Shown here in pieces: positions 1 to 7,406 of a stretch of DNA of 64,000 nucleotides. Source of the stretch: Paenibacillus sediminis (GTDB lineage: Bacteria; Bacillota; Bacilli; Paenibacillales; Paenibacillaceae); assembly GCF_017873765.1 (NCBI RefSeq), contig NZ_JAGGKP010000008.1:1-64000 (forward strand). Direction: 5' to 3'. Positions within the stretch are counted from its first letter, which is position 1; every line of letters begins with the position of its first letter. Under the pieces are notes generated by a model that was not told the origin of the DNA, did not search any database, and saw only the letters and a program-made list of their open reading frames with translations. Position numbers and translations under genes: made by a program.

Positions 1-61
1 CATAATAACTTCTCCCGATTTACTTCATACATTTTAGTATAACGGGGTTTTGAGCTAGAAA

Positions 62-118
62 AAACAAAAAACCCCGAATAGATCCACTTTTTTTTAAAGT
101 GTCTACTATTGGGGGTTC
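62..118 (-). terminator. Rho-independent terminator after the ferric-reductase-like gene
   Basis: Read on the minus strand, AACCCCCAATAG pairs with CTATTCGGGGTT around an inner CACTT/AAGTG stem and is followed by TTTTTTGTTTTTT. It lies about 40 bases past the stop of the last gene of the ApbE operon. The GGGGTT arm can also pair with AACCCCG-like sequence further on (about 41-78), so two overlapping hairpins are possible. Confidence 0.8.
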
Positions 119-158
119 AGTTCACTTCTTCCTTCCAGTACTTTTTTCTATAATGTTA

Positions 159-737
159 TTATACCTGTTGCCTTGCTCTTGCAGGTTGCATTTTCGACCT
201 CGTATTCCCTCGGCTGATGAATCTAGCTAGTGTTATCAAGATCACTGCACTGCCTGTTCCTAAGTATATCATTTTAACGACACCTAACCTGGTATCCGAG
301 CCAAGAAATATACCATGAATGATTGTCATTACGAATATAGGATATGAAAGCAAATGAATAACAAGCCAGATTTTTCTGCTAATGATGCCCCGCAGATCCG
401 TTGTAAACAATACAATAAGCATGCCATAAAGTGAAAGTGTCCCGAGACCGCTTAAAATGGGATGATGGTGTGCGGCAAAAGGGATCATAATCTCTTTCCA
501 ATGAAATGGACTGTACAGATCAATAATCAGAATAAGTCCGTGAAGCATTCCTGCAATAAAACCGCTCCATGTCATTCGCATATGCCATTTATACATCGAA
601 CCTTTAGATTTCCCTTTGATAAAAGGCATTCCATAAAGGATGCCCAGTACAATTCCAAGAAACAAGAGGCAATAGCTCATTAACCCCAATCCTCGAATGA
701 TAATCCACGTAGGCAGATGCAGCAGTATTTCAGTCAT
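159..737 (-). CDS. Ferric-reductase-like haem membrane protein
   Basis: This is an integral membrane protein of 192 residues with about six hydrophobic segments. Two histidines near residues 52 and 66 lie 14 apart, and a second pair (IHLLSYPIFVMTIIHG) lies 13 apart in a later helix. This is the bis-histidyl b-haem pattern of ferric-reductase-like transmembrane domains. The family moves electrons across the membrane; there is no attached FAD/NAD domain, so the partner must be another protein. The start at 737 is chosen because a GGAGG site lies 9 bases upstream; a longer frame to 830 has no such site. It overlaps the end of apbE by 8 bases, so the two are probably translationally coupled. The electron donor and acceptor are unknown. 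Confidence 0.8.
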   Translation of the reverse strand: MTEILLHLPTWIIIRGLGLMSYCLLFLGIVLGILYGMPFIKGKSKGSMYKWHMRMTWSGFIAGMLHGLILIIDLYSPFHWKEIMIPFAAHHHPILSGLGTLSLYGMLIVLFTTDLRGIISRKIWLVIHLLSYPIFVMTIIHGIFLGSDTRLGVVKMIYLGTGSAVILITLARFISRGNTRSKMQPARARQQV

Positions 738-1767
738 CACTAATAACCTCCAATAAATCTCCGTCTCCCGTATGAATGACATCTGGACAAAATGACTTCC
801 ACCGTGAAGATAAAAGCCGATGTGAACCATAATAATGAATCGCCCCGCTCTCCGTAACCCATACCAGCTCGGATGTGGGATAATGACGTTTCACCCAATG
901 CAGTCCTTCAGTCATCCCTAGGATACAAAAGGTTTTGGCAATCATTTCACATTCTGTCGTCTGCCTGCCGATTGCAGTACATTGAATAACCTCGCTGTTT
1001 GCAGGCATCATCGTTCGAGGATCAATAATATGATGAAGCTCCTCCCCTCGTACATTCGTCCATCTTCTTTTCATCGTGCTTGAAGTTGCAATCGCACCAT
1101 TCTCCAATGCAAAATGACCAATATCTCGCGATGAATCAGCCGGATCACTGATACTAATGTTCCAATACTTACCGGGTTCTCCTCTAGAATTCCAAACTGC
1201 AATATCGCCGCCAGCATTAATACAGCCGCGCTCCACTCGATGCCGCAGCCAGTCTGCAATCCGCTGAACGGACCAACCTTTGACGATCCCGCCTAGATCG
1301 AGCCGTGTCTCCGGTTCCCTAGAAACGAAACGTGTTCGTGAATGCAATATATATCCTGTACTCACGGCATCATAGGTTCTCTCTTGATTATGCTGTGAGC
1401 GTAACTTTTTGCCTTGCAAGTTTTCAAAGGAAACATCATAACCGCTTTGTTCTAATGATTGTAATATTGCAGGATTAAATATTCCGCCGGTGATAACATA
1501 AAATCGCTGCGCTAATTCAAGCACTTCAGCCATCGCAGCTGAAACTTGCATCCAGCCAATCGTACCGTTTAGTTGACTTAACTCGCTGCTCGGCAGAAAG
1601 CGGCTAAACCGACGTTCATTGTTTTCAAACCAACGTCTAACAACGTGCTGAAGCGGTTTTCCATCATACAAATAGACATCCTTCCCAAACGTGAATTGAA
1701 CCTCTACTTCCGTATTCATTGTTCGAAAACAATCTGTAACATGAGTCTCCGCCGTCTTGCTGTTCAT
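730..1767 (-). CDS. apbE: FAD:protein FMN transferase (ApbE family)
   Basis: ApbE enzymes attach FMN from FAD through a phosphoester bond to Thr/Ser of extracytoplasmic redox proteins. The 345-residue protein shows the family landmarks in order: FRTMNTEVEV near the N-terminus, RFSRFLPSSELSQLN, TGGIFNPAI, LDLGGIVKGWSVQRIADWL, INAGGDIAVW, GAIATSSTMKRRW and HHIIDPRT. The usual HiidPxtGxPa glycine is replaced (RTMMPA), and the TAxxAD metal-site segment reads TAIGRQTTECEM. There is no obvious lipobox or signal peptide, although many ApbE proteins are exported, so activity would be cytoplasmic or the signal is missed. It overlaps the upstream small gene by ATGA and the downstream haem protein by 8 bases. 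Family assignment is firm; substrate is inferred from context. Confidence 0.88.
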   Translation of the reverse strand: MNSKTAETHVTDCFRTMNTEVEVQFTFGKDVYLYDGKPLQHVVRRWFENNERRFSRFLPSSELSQLNGTIGWMQVSAAMAEVLELAQRFYVITGGIFNPAILQSLEQSGYDVSFENLQGKKLRSQHNQERTYDAVSTGYILHSRTRFVSREPETRLDLGGIVKGWSVQRIADWLRHRVERGCINAGGDIAVWNSRGEPGKYWNISISDPADSSRDIGHFALENGAIATSSTMKRRWTNVRGEELHHIIDPRTMMPANSEVIQCTAIGRQTTECEMIAKTFCILGMTEGLHWVKRHYPTSELVWVTESGAIHYYGSHRLLSSRWKSFCPDVIHTGDGDLLEVISDD

Positions 1768-2087
1768 GATGCACCTGTTCTCGTATGACTGCTGCTTCTC
1801 CCATGATGTCGTTCACTATCATATCCGTTCACATCACTGTCGTATCCGCTAGGATTATCGTTACTAAAAAACTCATCTATAACCTCATCATCTGCATTTG
1901 TCTGACTAGAACTCGGTGTATCTGCGTGGTTCCCTAACTTTTGCTCTACAGCAATCGCATACGAATCACTCATTTTGATCGATTGAAGCAATAGAGCAAA
2001 GGCAGCCACACTTCCAGTGCCAACTATCCATTTCCGCCATTTCGATGTCTTATTTATGGGTATCGCCTCCCTACAACACATCTTCAT
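1764..2087 (-). CDS. Small membrane-anchored protein, possible flavin carrier
   Basis: I do not recognise the family. The 107 residues contain one hydrophobic segment (WIVGTGSVAAFALLLQ, about 22-37) after a basic stretch, then an acidic, Ser/Asn/Asp-rich outer part and a His/Arg/Ser-rich tail ending RTGAS. S/T-G-A-S/T is the core of the motif flavinylated by ApbE, whose gene overlaps the stop codon, but the aspartate normally six residues before is His here. The first ATG (2087) has no ribosome site. A strong GGGAGG lies inside the frame, eight bases before an ATA codon (2057), so the true start may be non-canonical or the original start codon mutated. It is first gene of the apbE operon. Real gene likely; function speculative. 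Confidence 0.6.
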   Translation of the reverse strand: MKMCCREAIPINKTSKWRKWIVGTGSVAAFALLLQSIKMSDSYAIAVEQKLGNHADTPSSSQTNADDEVIDEFFSNDNPSGYDSDVNGYDSERHHGRSSSHTRTGAS

Positions 2088-2177
2088 ATATTGCAGCTAT
2101 TGTATACGGCCTAAATTAAATTATTATGAAATGAAACTTAAGATCTACTGAAATCATGGAAAATATTTCATAACAAA

Positions 2178-2230
2178 TAACCCCTTACATGAAATGGACC
2201 GAAAATATTCCATACCATATAAGGGGTTAC
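2178..2230 (-). terminator. Terminator between the MBL hydrolase and the ApbE operon
   Basis: AACCCCTTA and TAAGGGGTT form the outer stem, with ATGG/CCAT pairing inside. It follows the stop of the MBL gene at 2250 directly and the minus-strand exit is T-rich (TTATTTGTT). It makes the ApbE genes a separate transcript. Confidence 0.7.
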
Positions 2231-2249
2231 GCGCTTATGCTATGATGCT

Positions 2250-3233
2250 TTAATTAGAGACAAATCGTATCAAATCACTTGCATCTCGTTCTTCTCGAAT
2301 CCGTCCTTGACGTTCAAGCTCCGCAAGATGGGCAAGTGCTTCTGACATGGCAAAACGCATTTGGTGAGTCGACAAATTAGTACCAAATAAAGATGTGCAT
2401 ACTTCGAATCCTGTTTGCGGGCTTTGTTCGATTATCTTATAAATCGAATTTAACCGCTCCTGGTGATGAATCAGCAGAGACTCTATACGTTCGTGATAAT
2501 GAGTGAATGGCCCCCGGTGACCCGGATACGCCTGCTCTACAGCATATTGATTCAGCTTGTGTAATCCTTCCATATACGACTTCAACGGCTGAGGATCACT
2601 GTTTGGAAGCAGACTTACATTCGGCGAAATTTGCGGAAGAACTGCATCCCCGCAAATGATTTCGCCGCTGTACTCATCATAGAACGATATATGACCTGGT
2701 GCGTGACCTGAAGTTGAAATCGGAATCCACGAACGATCTCCCATGACAAAAGGTACATCGGGTACAATATAGGAGACTTCAGGCTGCGGTGTGACCTGTG
2801 TGAAGAAGCTTTGCAAATGAACAGGAATTGGGGACAGCAAATCATCTGTCATTCCGTGCTGACGAAACAGCGAAACAATTTGCTCGCTCATCGTATTACC
2901 CTGCCCCCACATCAGCTTCGCTTCCTTGTGCGCCCGCTCAGACATAAAGACTGGAGCATTGGACATTTGCTGAAACCATCCTGACAGACCATAATGATCT
3001 GGATGATGGTGAGTCAGCACAATAGCCGCAATATCACTAGCGCTTAATCGCAAATGCTTCAGCGACTTCTCCCATTCTTCTTCCGCCCCATCAATATGCG
3101 GACCAGGATCGATGATTGTTACCCCATTACTTCCGCGTAATATATAACTATTAACCCAGCGCAGAGGGGGATGCATCGTTATTTTGATTTGGATTATCTT
3201 ATCGTTCCAATTTGTTATTTCTGGAATACTCAC
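2250..3233 (-). CDS. MBL-fold metallo-hydrolase
   Basis: The 327-residue protein has the metallo-beta-lactamase metal signature LTHHHPDHYG (HxHxDH) near residue 77, a following GH...GH region (STSGHAPGHISFYD) and a late YPGHRGPF segment, which together build the binuclear metal site. A C-terminal region of about 80 residues with a helical, winged-helix-like look (ERQGRIREER) matches the LACTB2-like group of MBL proteins. Substrate cannot be told from sequence. The start is GTG at 3233 with AGAGGA upstream; no in-frame ATG nearby is better. The gene follows the Gfo/Idh/MocA oxidoreductase by 15 bases and is probably cotranscribed with it, ending at its own terminator. Confidence 0.85.
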   Translation of the reverse strand: MSIPEITNWNDKIIQIKITMHPPLRWVNSYILRGSNGVTIIDPGPHIDGAEEEWEKSLKHLRLSASDIAAIVLTHHHPDHYGLSGWFQQMSNAPVFMSERAHKEAKLMWGQGNTMSEQIVSLFRQHGMTDDLLSPIPVHLQSFFTQVTPQPEVSYIVPDVPFVMGDRSWIPISTSGHAPGHISFYDEYSGEIICGDAVLPQISPNVSLLPNSDPQPLKSYMEGLHKLNQYAVEQAYPGHRGPFTHYHERIESLLIHHQERLNSIYKIIEQSPQTGFEVCTSLFGTNLSTHQMRFAMSEALAHLAELERQGRIREERDASDLIRFVSN

Positions 3234-3248
3234 CTATTCTTCCTCTTT

Positions 3249-4355
3249 CTATTCACCTAAATGGAAACTTTCTTCACGTTCTGGCATAGGAAGAGATCGG
3301 CTGCAAGTGCTCTTCATCACATAAGCAGCATCTGCGTTCGCCGCGTCATGCAATCCATGCATCGCTTCGAGCACATGATACGCGGTCTCCCCATTTGCTC
3401 GGTGATTACGATCCTTTTGAATCGCCCAAGCTAAATCCGCGACACCAATGCCGCGATTGTTATTCGTAAAGCCGCGAGTTAATGGAATGGACTTCCACTC
3501 CCATTCGCCAGCCTTGCGCAGCAGCACCTCACCGCCAAAATTGTTCGGATCAGGGACGCGGAGCGTTCCTTCACTTCCGTATATTTCAATGTTAGGCAGG
3601 TCCGATCCCGCTTTCGTATCAAAGCTAGTCACCAGCGTTCCAATAACACCGCTCTCGAATTGAAGCAATCCCGCAATATGTGTTGGTATCTCTACAGGAA
3701 CTCGTGTACCCGCCTTAGGCTCGCTCGTAATGAGCCGTTCTGGATATGAAATTTTCGTCATCCCCGATACTTTACGAATAGGTCCGAGCAGTGTAACAAG
3801 AGCAGTTATATAATAAGGCCCCATGTCAAACATCGGTCCGCCGCCGACTTGGTAAAAGAAAGCTGGATCCGGATGCCATCCTTCAGGACCTCCAGACAGC
3901 ATAAAGCCTGATGCTGCAATCGGTGTACCAATGACCCCTTCCTCAATTAAATTGAGGCATGTCTGTATACCGCCTCCCATAAAAGTCTCAGGTGCTCCAG
4001 CTACACGTAAGCCTTTAGCTTGTGCGAGCTGCAAGACTGCAAGACCGTCTTCACGAGTAACGGCAAGCGGCTTCTCCACATACACATGTTTACCAGCCTC
4101 TAGAGCTTTCAGACTGATCTCAGCATGCGCCTTCGGTATAGTTAAATTGATAACGATTTCAATTTCCGGATCTGCAAGCAGTTCCTCAACTGTATATGCT
4201 TTATCTACATTAAACTCTGCTGCTCTCGCCTGCGCTCTGCTCAAATCGATGTCAGCACACGCCGCAAGCTCAAGAACCGGATATGATTTAATATTTTGAA
4301 AATAAATTGCACTAATGTTACCGCAGCCAATGATTCCCACTTTCACTTTTCTCAT
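3249..4355 (-). CDS. Gfo/Idh/MocA family NAD(P)-dependent oxidoreductase
   Basis: A dehydrogenase of 368 residues. The N-terminal Rossmann domain opens with VGIIGCGNISAIYFQN, and residues around 90-100 carry the family motif GKHVYVEKPLAVT with the catalytic EKP lysine. A C-terminal alpha/beta domain follows, including GGGPMFDMGPYYITAL. Such enzymes oxidise or reduce sugars, inositols or related polyols; the substrate is unknown. The start at 4355 is chosen because AAGGAGG lies nine bases upstream; a TTG at 4379 gives a longer but unsupported frame. The MBL hydrolase lies 15 bases downstream, so the two form a short operon. Nothing in the neighbourhood names the sugar. Confidence 0.88.
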   Translation of the reverse strand: MRKVKVGIIGCGNISAIYFQNIKSYPVLELAACADIDLSRAQARAAEFNVDKAYTVEELLADPEIEIVINLTIPKAHAEISLKALEAGKHVYVEKPLAVTREDGLAVLQLAQAKGLRVAGAPETFMGGGIQTCLNLIEEGVIGTPIAASGFMLSGGPEGWHPDPAFFYQVGGGPMFDMGPYYITALVTLLGPIRKVSGMTKISYPERLITSEPKAGTRVPVEIPTHIAGLLQFESGVIGTLVTSFDTKAGSDLPNIEIYGSEGTLRVPDPNNFGGEVLLRKAGEWEWKSIPLTRGFTNNNRGIGVADLAWAIQKDRNHRANGETAYHVLEAMHGLHDAANADAAYVMKSTCSRSLPMPEREESFHLGE

Positions 4356-4464
4356 CGTCACATGCCTCCTTGTATTCAATATGATTATTGTATTCGCCGA
4401 TCACACCGTTTTTCCTTGAATATTTCCTTAATATTATATACCTTAGTAAATTTCAGTGAAGATT

Positions 4465-4473
4465 TGATATAAT
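4465..4473 (+). promoter_or_regulatory. Candidate extended -10 promoter of cysteine synthase
   Basis: TGATATAAT is a perfect -10 hexamer preceded by the TG of an extended -10, about 40 bases before the start codon. No good -35 hexamer is present at 16-18 bases, which an extended -10 can tolerate. Confidence 0.4.
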
Positions 4474-4514
4474 ATAGGGTAAATCGTTGACATACTAGGA
4501 AGGAGCCATTAATA

Positions 4515-5438
4515 ATGGGACGAGCTAAAGTTGTTCAAAATATAACCGAATTAATTGGCGATACACCAGCAGTAAGGCTTGGCAAATTAACAGGGGAACA
4601 AGATGCTGATGTATATGTAAAATTAGAATATTTTAATCCAAGCGGAAGCGTAAAGGACCGTGCAGCATTCAATCTTATTGAGCAAGCGGAAAAAGACGGG
4701 CTCTTAAAACCCGGTTCAACCATTATTGAGCCAACTAGCGGCAATACAGGCATCGGACTTGCCATGAATGCAGCAGCTAAAGGATATAAAGCGATTTTGG
4801 TTATGCCAGACAATATGACGAAAGAGCGAATTAATATATTAAAAGCATACGGCGCCGAAGTGGTACTCACACCCGCTGCGGAAAGAATGCCTGGGGCGAT
4901 TAGAAAAGCGTTCGAACTGCATGAGCAAATTCCGAACAGCTTCATCCCTCAGCAGTTTGAGAACAAAGCAAATCCCGATATTCACCGTGTTACTACAGCG
5001 CTTGAAATTATTGATCAAATGGAAGGCAAGCTCGACGCTTTCGTCGCAACAGCAGGCACAGGCGGAACCATTACCGGTACTGGGGAAGTTCTGCGCGAGA
5101 AAATACCGGGAATTCAAATTTACGTGGCTGAGCCAAAAGGATCACCCGTTCTATCCGGCGGTCAGCCAGGCCCGCATAAACTAGTGGGTACAAGCCCTGG
5201 ATTTATTCCGCCAATTCTAAATACAAATGTGTATGATGAAATTATTCAAGTGTCTGATGAAGATGCAATTATGACGACGCGGAAGTTGGCAAGCGAGGAA
5301 GGACTTTTACTTGGACCATCATCCGGCGCTTCTGTATGGGCAGCCCTCCAAGTGGCTCGTAAGCTCGGCAAAGGCAAACGAGTCCTTTGCATTGCACCTG
5401 ATACTGGTGAACGTTATTTGAGTATGGGAATTTTCTAA
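4515..5438 (+). CDS. cysK: Cysteine synthase (O-acetylserine sulfhydrylase)
   Basis: This PLP enzyme makes cysteine from O-acetylserine and sulfide. The 307 residues carry SGSVKDRAAF with the Schiff-base lysine at about residue 47, the substrate loop EPTSGNTGIG, the phosphate-binding loop TAGTGGTITGTG, and the C-terminal GPSSGA segment with the serine that contacts the PLP ring nitrogen. Length and motifs fit the CysK/CysM group. The start is ATG with AGGAAGGAG upstream. It stands alone between a divergent oxidoreductase and its own terminator. No T-box or SAM riboswitch was found in the leader. CysK versus CysM or a related beta-replacing enzyme cannot be settled by eye. Confidence 0.88.
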   Translation: MGRAKVVQNITELIGDTPAVRLGKLTGEQDADVYVKLEYFNPSGSVKDRAAFNLIEQAEKDGLLKPGSTIIEPTSGNTGIGLAMNAAAKGYKAILVMPDNMTKERINILKAYGAEVVLTPAAERMPGAIRKAFELHEQIPNSFIPQQFENKANPDIHRVTTALEIIDQMEGKLDAFVATAGTGGTITGTGEVLREKIPGIQIYVAEPKGSPVLSGGQPGPHKLVGTSPGFIPPILNTNVYDEIIQVSDEDAIMTTRKLASEEGLLLGPSSGASVWAALQVARKLGKGKRVLCIAPDTGERYLSMGIF

Positions 5439-5446
5439 TAAAGCAA

Positions 5447-5487
5447 TAAAAAAAGGCCTTGCACCGAAATCGGTGAAGGCCTTTTTG
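5447..5487 (+). terminator. Terminator of cysteine synthase gene
   Basis: AAAAAGGCCTT and AAGGCCTTTTT pair, with an inner CACCG/CGGTG stem and an AAAT loop. A-tract on the left and T-tract on the right allow use from both strands. Confidence 0.9.
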
Positions 5488-5515
5488 GAGTTTACCGCAC
5501 ATTCTTATCATCCGC

Positions 5516-5562
5516 TGTTAAAAAGCCCCCGCTAGCATGAGCGAGCAGGGATAAAGGGGGAT
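5516..5562 (-). terminator. Probable terminator of the YjcZ miniprotein gene
   Basis: On the minus strand CCCTGCTCGC pairs imperfectly with GCTAGCGGGG around TCAT, followed by CTTTTTA. It lies about 30 bases beyond the miniprotein stop. Confidence 0.5.
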
Positions 5563-5590
5563 AATGGGAGATTAGAAGTGTACTAGGATG

Positions 5591-5698
5591 TTACCACACG
5601 AAAGAACGTGTAATGATAACGAGCAAGATGAAAAGAACCAAGATTGCACCAGTAGATGTGAAAAAAGGATGATGATGATAATAACCTTTACCGTCCAT
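5591..5698 (-). CDS. YjcZ-type small spore membrane protein
   Basis: A 35-residue frame, too short for normal ORF cut-offs: MDGKGYYHHHPFF, then the hydrophobic helix GAILVLFILLVIITRS and a short tail FVW. The helix is identical to that of the second miniprotein at 29150-29398. It matches the YjcZ/YjcZ-like sporulation family, tiny single-helix proteins made late in sporulation; their exact role is not known to me. AAAAGGAGGG sits eight bases before ATG. The three histidines before the helix echo the His-rich repeats of the longer paralogue. It has an upstream CATANNNTA box and lies next to gerE, which fits mother-cell expression. Confidence 0.85.
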   Translation of the reverse strand: MDGKGYYHHHPFFTSTGAILVLFILLVIITRSFVW

Positions 5699-5730
5699 TT
5701 AGTACCCTCCTTTTAAATCAAAGTACACAA

Positions 5731-5739
5731 TAGAGTATG
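5731..5739 (-). promoter_or_regulatory. Candidate sigma-K/E-type -10 of the YjcZ miniprotein
   Basis: CATACTCTA on the minus strand matches the mother-cell consensus CATANNNTA exactly, 33 bases before the start codon. A clear -35 partner is missing. Confidence 0.35.
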
Positions 5740-5838
5740 TTGAAGGTACATCAATTGCTTTAGGCAATAGACATGAAGTTTCAAAGCTTGAGAAAAGCCT
5801 GCAGATGGATAAGTGGTTAAAAGATAGATTGTCCCCCA

Positions 5839-5886
5839 TAAAAAATCTCTTTAGCATGTTCTCTTTCAAGAAACAGTCTAAAGAGG
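5839..5886 (-). terminator. Terminator of gerE
   Basis: On the minus strand CTCTTTAG pairs with CTAAAGAG, with a second inner stem GTTTCTT/GAGAAC around GAAA, followed by ATTTTTTA. Confidence 0.8.
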
Positions 5887-5918
5887 CACGGATGGAGGAA
5901 AGTGGAGCGGAATATGGG

Positions 5919-6143
5919 TCAAATCTTTAACTCCCCAAGCTTAATTAGCTCGACAACCGCTTGTGAACGACCTTTGACGTTGAGTTTCTGCATAACATTC
6001 GAGATATGATTTCGGACCGTTTTCTCGCTGATAAACAACTGCCCAGCGATATCACGCGTTGTTTTATCTTGAACAAGCAATTCAAAGACTTCGCGTTCAC
6101 GATGGGTCAATAAAAACTTGCTGTTCTGGTCGCTACCCTTCAA
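5919..6143 (-). CDS. gerE: Spore-germination/late sporulation transcription regulator GerE
   Basis: GerE is the stand-alone LuxR-type DNA-binding protein that retunes sigma-K coat genes late in the mother cell. The protein is 74 residues, the same length as Bacillus subtilis GerE as I recall it. It is almost all HTH: LLTHREREVFELLVQDKTT, then ISEKTVRNHISNVMQKLNV and KGRSQAVVELIKLGELKI. Only the first ten residues differ much from the remembered sequence. The start is TTG at 6143, supported by AAGGAGGGG seven bases upstream; no ATG exists in frame. A sigma-K-like promoter precedes it and a strong terminator follows. Its coat-gene targets probably include the surface cluster downstream in this window, which is an inference. 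Confidence 0.95.
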   Translation of the reverse strand: MKGSDQNSKFLLTHREREVFELLVQDKTTRDIAGQLFISEKTVRNHISNVMQKLNVKGRSQAVVELIKLGELKI

Positions 6144-6204
6144 TGTGTCACCCCTCCTTGCTCAGGTTTGTGTGGTATGACAAGGTTAAGGGATACAGTC
6201 AAAT

Positions 6205-6232
6205 CATACTATGAAATGTGAACAGAAATGGT
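6205..6232 (-). promoter_or_regulatory. Candidate sigma-K promoter of gerE
   Basis: Minus strand ACC, 16 bases, then CATAGTATG: the -35 fits the sigma-K AC core and the -10 matches CATANNNTA at eight of nine positions. It lies about 60 bases before the TTG start. Confidence 0.4.
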
Positions 6233-6428
6233 GCGATATAATGGGGAAAATGGGCATAAAAAGTTCCATTGACGATCATGCACTTAACCGTTTATGATAG
6301 GTTCATATATTTTACTGAGGATCATTATCAGAGTATATATTACACGTCGGCAGCGCCATTTTTGCTTGTTTCCCTGGAGTAAAAGCAGGCGGTTATATTG
6401 GAGATCATTTCTCTAATTGTCTAGATGG
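6233..6428. other. Intergenic stretch without a recognisable gene
   Basis: Between the gerE promoter and the terminator of the YhcN gene. A plus-strand reading from about 6315 is open without a start codon and runs into the terminator hairpin; a short ATG frame at 6294 has no ribosome site. I see nothing else in it. Confidence 0.5.
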
Positions 6429-6472
6429 AACAAAAGAGCAAAGTCCTATAGAAATGACTTTGCTCTTTTGTT
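6429..6472 (-). terminator. Terminator of the YhcN/YlaJ lipoprotein gene
   Basis: A 17-base near-perfect stem, AACAAAAGAGCAAAGTC with its complement, around a ten-base loop, only a few bases after the stop codon at 6481. The T-tract is inside the stem. Confidence 0.75.
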
Positions 6473-6480
6473 TCTGATTA

Positions 6481-7278
6481 TTACCGACCCATGTCACGTG
6501 TTGGGGTACTTTTATTCATATTCGGACCAGGTGCATTCCGAGCATTTGTAGGGAAAATTCGCTCTATCATGATCCGGAATTGATTAATAAATCCAGAAAT
6601 CGGTTTGCCGTGCTGTATGTCTGTTACATAGCTATTCACTCGATGGATGAAATCGGGATTTGCTGACACGTATACACTCTTGATCTGAGGCGCAAAATGT
6701 TGAATGGTTTTTGCAATTTTATCTTTTGTAGCTTCAGTTAAATCATCGTTTGCTACAGTATTTGTCCGATAAGATCCCGGTGTTCTGTTGTTCGCAGTCA
6801 TTCCTCGCAGTACACCGTAGCTTCCCGTTCTGCTTGATCCGTACAAGCCTCGATCAACGTTACGGTCCATCGTAGGACCTTGTCCTATACTTCTTGTGTT
6901 ATAGCGGTTCTTATTCGTATCTGGCCGCAGGGATACAGCCACATAAGCAGTATGATCCGATACAAATACATTGGCAGTTCGTACTTCTTTCAAAGCTGCA
7001 ACTTTGTTGGACAAGCTTTGACTAAAGCGAAGATTTTTTAAATTGTTATCGTGACTGCGTATATTTAGTCTGTCTCCATCACGAATCGATCTTACCCCGT
7101 AATCGCGATCAGAATTATTCAAATAATTACCCATAGAATTCGGATAAATATTGTTCGCGGATTTTGGACGAACAGTATTTGTTCGCATATTTTTATTTGT
7201 TGTACAGCCTGAAATACCGACTGCGCCAATTAGCAGTGCCGCGGACAAGGACAAACTAATGATTATAGCTCCTCGCAT
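6481..7278 (-). CDS. YhcN/YlaJ family sporulation lipoprotein
   Basis: The 265-residue protein starts with a lipoprotein signal (MRGAIIISLSLSAALLIGAV, lipobox GISGC with Cys about residue 25). A linker rich in Asn, Arg and Thr follows. The conserved domain includes AALKEVRTANVFVSDHTAYV and, near the end, KIAKTIQHFAPQIKSVYVSA, typical of spore YhcN/YlaJ proteins of the inner spore membrane with a role in germination or outgrowth. The start at 7278 is preferred over 7296 because GGAGG sits eight bases before it. The gene stands alone with its own terminator. The tract between residues about 125 and 170 (Arg/Tyr/Gly/Thr/Asn) is low-complexity. Confidence 0.88.
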   Translation of the reverse strand: MRGAIIISLSLSAALLIGAVGISGCTTNKNMRTNTVRPKSANNIYPNSMGNYLNNSDRDYGVRSIRDGDRLNIRSHDNNLKNLRFSQSLSNKVAALKEVRTANVFVSDHTAYVAVSLRPDTNKNRYNTRSIGQGPTMDRNVDRGLYGSSRTGSYGVLRGMTANNRTPGSYRTNTVANDDLTEATKDKIAKTIQHFAPQIKSVYVSANPDFIHRVNSYVTDIQHGKPISGFINQFRIMIERIFPTNARNAPGPNMNKSTPTRDMGR

Positions 7279-7376
7279 GGATTCATCCTCCATCAACTTA
7301 TAATGTATTTTATCAATCTGCTACGATGTTAGGATGTACTGCATTAATCAGAGCTATGCTAAAATGTTCTGGATAT

Positions 7377-7406
7377 TAAAAAAGCCTTTACTATTTAGTT
7401 AAAGCT
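7377..7406 (-). terminator. Terminator overlapping the end of the epimerase gene
   Basis: Minus strand AGCTTTAACT pairs with AGTAAAGGCT (one mismatch, loop AAAT) and is followed by TTTTTT. The left arm lies inside the last codons of the epimerase. Confidence 0.65.

Noticed and set aside
6294..6480. Short plus-strand frames between gerE and the YhcN gene
   Set aside because: One lacks a start codon and runs into the terminator; the other has no ribosome site and an Arg/Ile composition without pattern.
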